Shown here: one piece after another, positions 11,845-12,576 of the stretch | Position numbering within the stretch: the stretch's first letter is position 1 | Layout: each line of letters opens with the position of its first letter | Assembly: GCA_021774015.1 (NCBI GenBank) | Contig: JAJFJO010000287.1 | Span: forward strand, 1-12,576 | DNA from: Gammaproteobacteria bacterium | Lineage (GTDB): Bacteria; Pseudomonadota; Gammaproteobacteria; Coxiellales; Coxiellaceae | DNA length: 12,576 bases | Reading direction: 5' to 3' | Translations under genes and position numbers: made by a program | Notes under the pieces: generated by a model | Seen by the model: the letters and a program-made list of their open reading frames with translations, nothing else | The model's database searches: none | What the model was told of the DNA's origin: nothing

Positions 11845-12576
11845 ATGCATAATATACTCATCGCTGGCGCAGGTAAAATAGGATCAACCATTGCGCGGAT
11901 TCTTGCAGACTCAGGCGATTACAACGTCCACGTTATCGATAGCCACCTCGAAAAAGCGCACCCAAACATTAAAGATGCCGGCATGAGCAACCTACACCTG
12001 CATGCATTAGATATTAGCGATCATAACAGCACGGTTGAATACATCAAAAAACTTAACATCCATGCTGTTATATCATGCCTCCCCTATCACTTAACTATTC
12101 CCGTAGCGCACATCGCTAAAGAAGCAGACATTTATTATTTCGATTTAACAGAAGACATACACGCTGCAGCAATTATTAAGGAGCTCGCGCAAAACTCAAG
12201 AAAAGCATTTGTGCCACAATGCGGGCTCGCACCTGGATTTATTAACATCGTTGCAACTGAACTCATTAAACAATTTGAGCAACTAGAAGATGTCAAACTA
12301 CGTTGCGGAGCGCTACCTAAAGATACAAGCAATCCATTGCAATATTCACTTACCTGGTCAACCGATGGTTTAATTAACGAATACGGCAACCCTTGCCAAA
12401 CTTTATCACAGCATAAACTCATTACCGTATCACCTCTACAAGACCTCGAAGAAATTCAAATCGATGGCTTAACTTATGAAGCATTTAACACCTCAGGTGG
12501 TATCGGTTCTTTAATAGAAACCTATAAAGACCGCATCAATAATATGAACTACAAAACGATCCGTTACCCCGGCCAC
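11845..12576 (+). CDS. Saccharopine dehydrogenase-family oxidoreductase, N-terminal part, cut by window edge
   Basis: 244 residues of an NAD(P)-dependent enzyme of the saccharopine dehydrogenase / lysine-forming family; full members have about 370-450. Visible: the Rossmann start ILIAGAGKIGSTIARIL with GAGKIG (8-13), the end-of-strand-2 acidic region VHVIDSHLEKA, HALDISD, AVISCLPYHLTIPVAHIAKEADIYYFDLTED, and VPQCGLAPGFINIVATELI, where the cofactor-binding domain passes to the substrate domain. AAGGA lies seven bases before the ATG. In bacteria such proteins act in lysine, carboxynorspermidine or related amino-acid metabolism; the substrate cannot be settled from this part. Confidence 0.88.
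   Translation, partial: MHNILIAGAGKIGSTIARILADSGDYNVHVIDSHLEKAHPNIKDAGMSNLHLHALDISDHNSTVEYIKKLNIHAVISCLPYHLTIPVAHIAKEADIYYFDLTEDIHAAAIIKELAQNSRKAFVPQCGLAPGFINIVATELIKQFEQLEDVKLRCGALPKDTSNPLQYSLTWSTDGLINEYGNPCQTLSQHKLITVSPLQDLEEIQIDGLTYEAFNTSGGIGSLIETYKDRINNMNYKTIRYPGH

Noticed and set aside
1..12576. CRISPR array, tRNA, rRNA, riboswitch
   Set aside because: No regularly spaced repeats, no cloverleaf with a TTCGANNC-type arm, and no recognisable riboswitch core was seen by eye on either strand.

Overview
The window looks like a piece of a low-GC gammaproteobacterial chromosome. The holD-rimI pair is a gammaproteobacterial arrangement. The middle holds unrecognised or eukaryotic-like proteins of the kind seen in host-associated Legionellales (Legionella, Coxiella, Rickettsiella or Berkiella-like bacteria). 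That placement is an inference; no rRNA or marker gene is present.

Layout. (1) 1-2844, minus strand: an operon for a tripartite RND efflux pump, with the periplasmic adapter first and the inner-membrane permease second, the permease cut by the window edge. (2) 2848-3054: a divergent control region with two promoter candidates, each with an inverted repeat just upstream of its -35 box. (3) 3055-7969: four candidate host-interaction genes. They are a tail-anchored protein of unknown function, a 579-residue protein with an (Ala-Ser) tract written by a GCAAGT hexamer array, a 340-residue coiled-coil protein, and, convergent with it, a Rho-like small GTPase with degenerate nucleotide-specificity motifs and its own Ala-Ser tail. 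(4) 8070-10861: an accessory block bounded by two direct 152-bp copies of a hairpin repeat. It holds the remains of a disrupted ORF, an internally deleted IS110/IS1111-type insertion sequence, and an AAA_14-DUF4143 ATPase whose promoter is bracketed by two 35-bp dyads. (5) 10852-12576: core genes rimI and holD on the minus strand and, divergently, a saccharopine dehydrogenase-family gene cut by the window edge.

The most notable result is in the insertion sequence. Its non-coding tail, downstream of the broken transposase, reads as a complete bridge RNA. Four short segments match, in consistent topology, the two halves of the reconstructed empty target site (AGCGGTTCTAAATC) and the two halves of the joined element ends, around a CT core. 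Removing the element also restores an uninterrupted reading frame at the target. The second notable result is the pair of covarying dyads at the DUF4143 ATPase promoter. The third is the atypical Rho-like GTPase and its Ala-Ser repeat, shared with a nearby gene.

All assignments come from reading the sequence and remembered family features; no database search or folding program was run.
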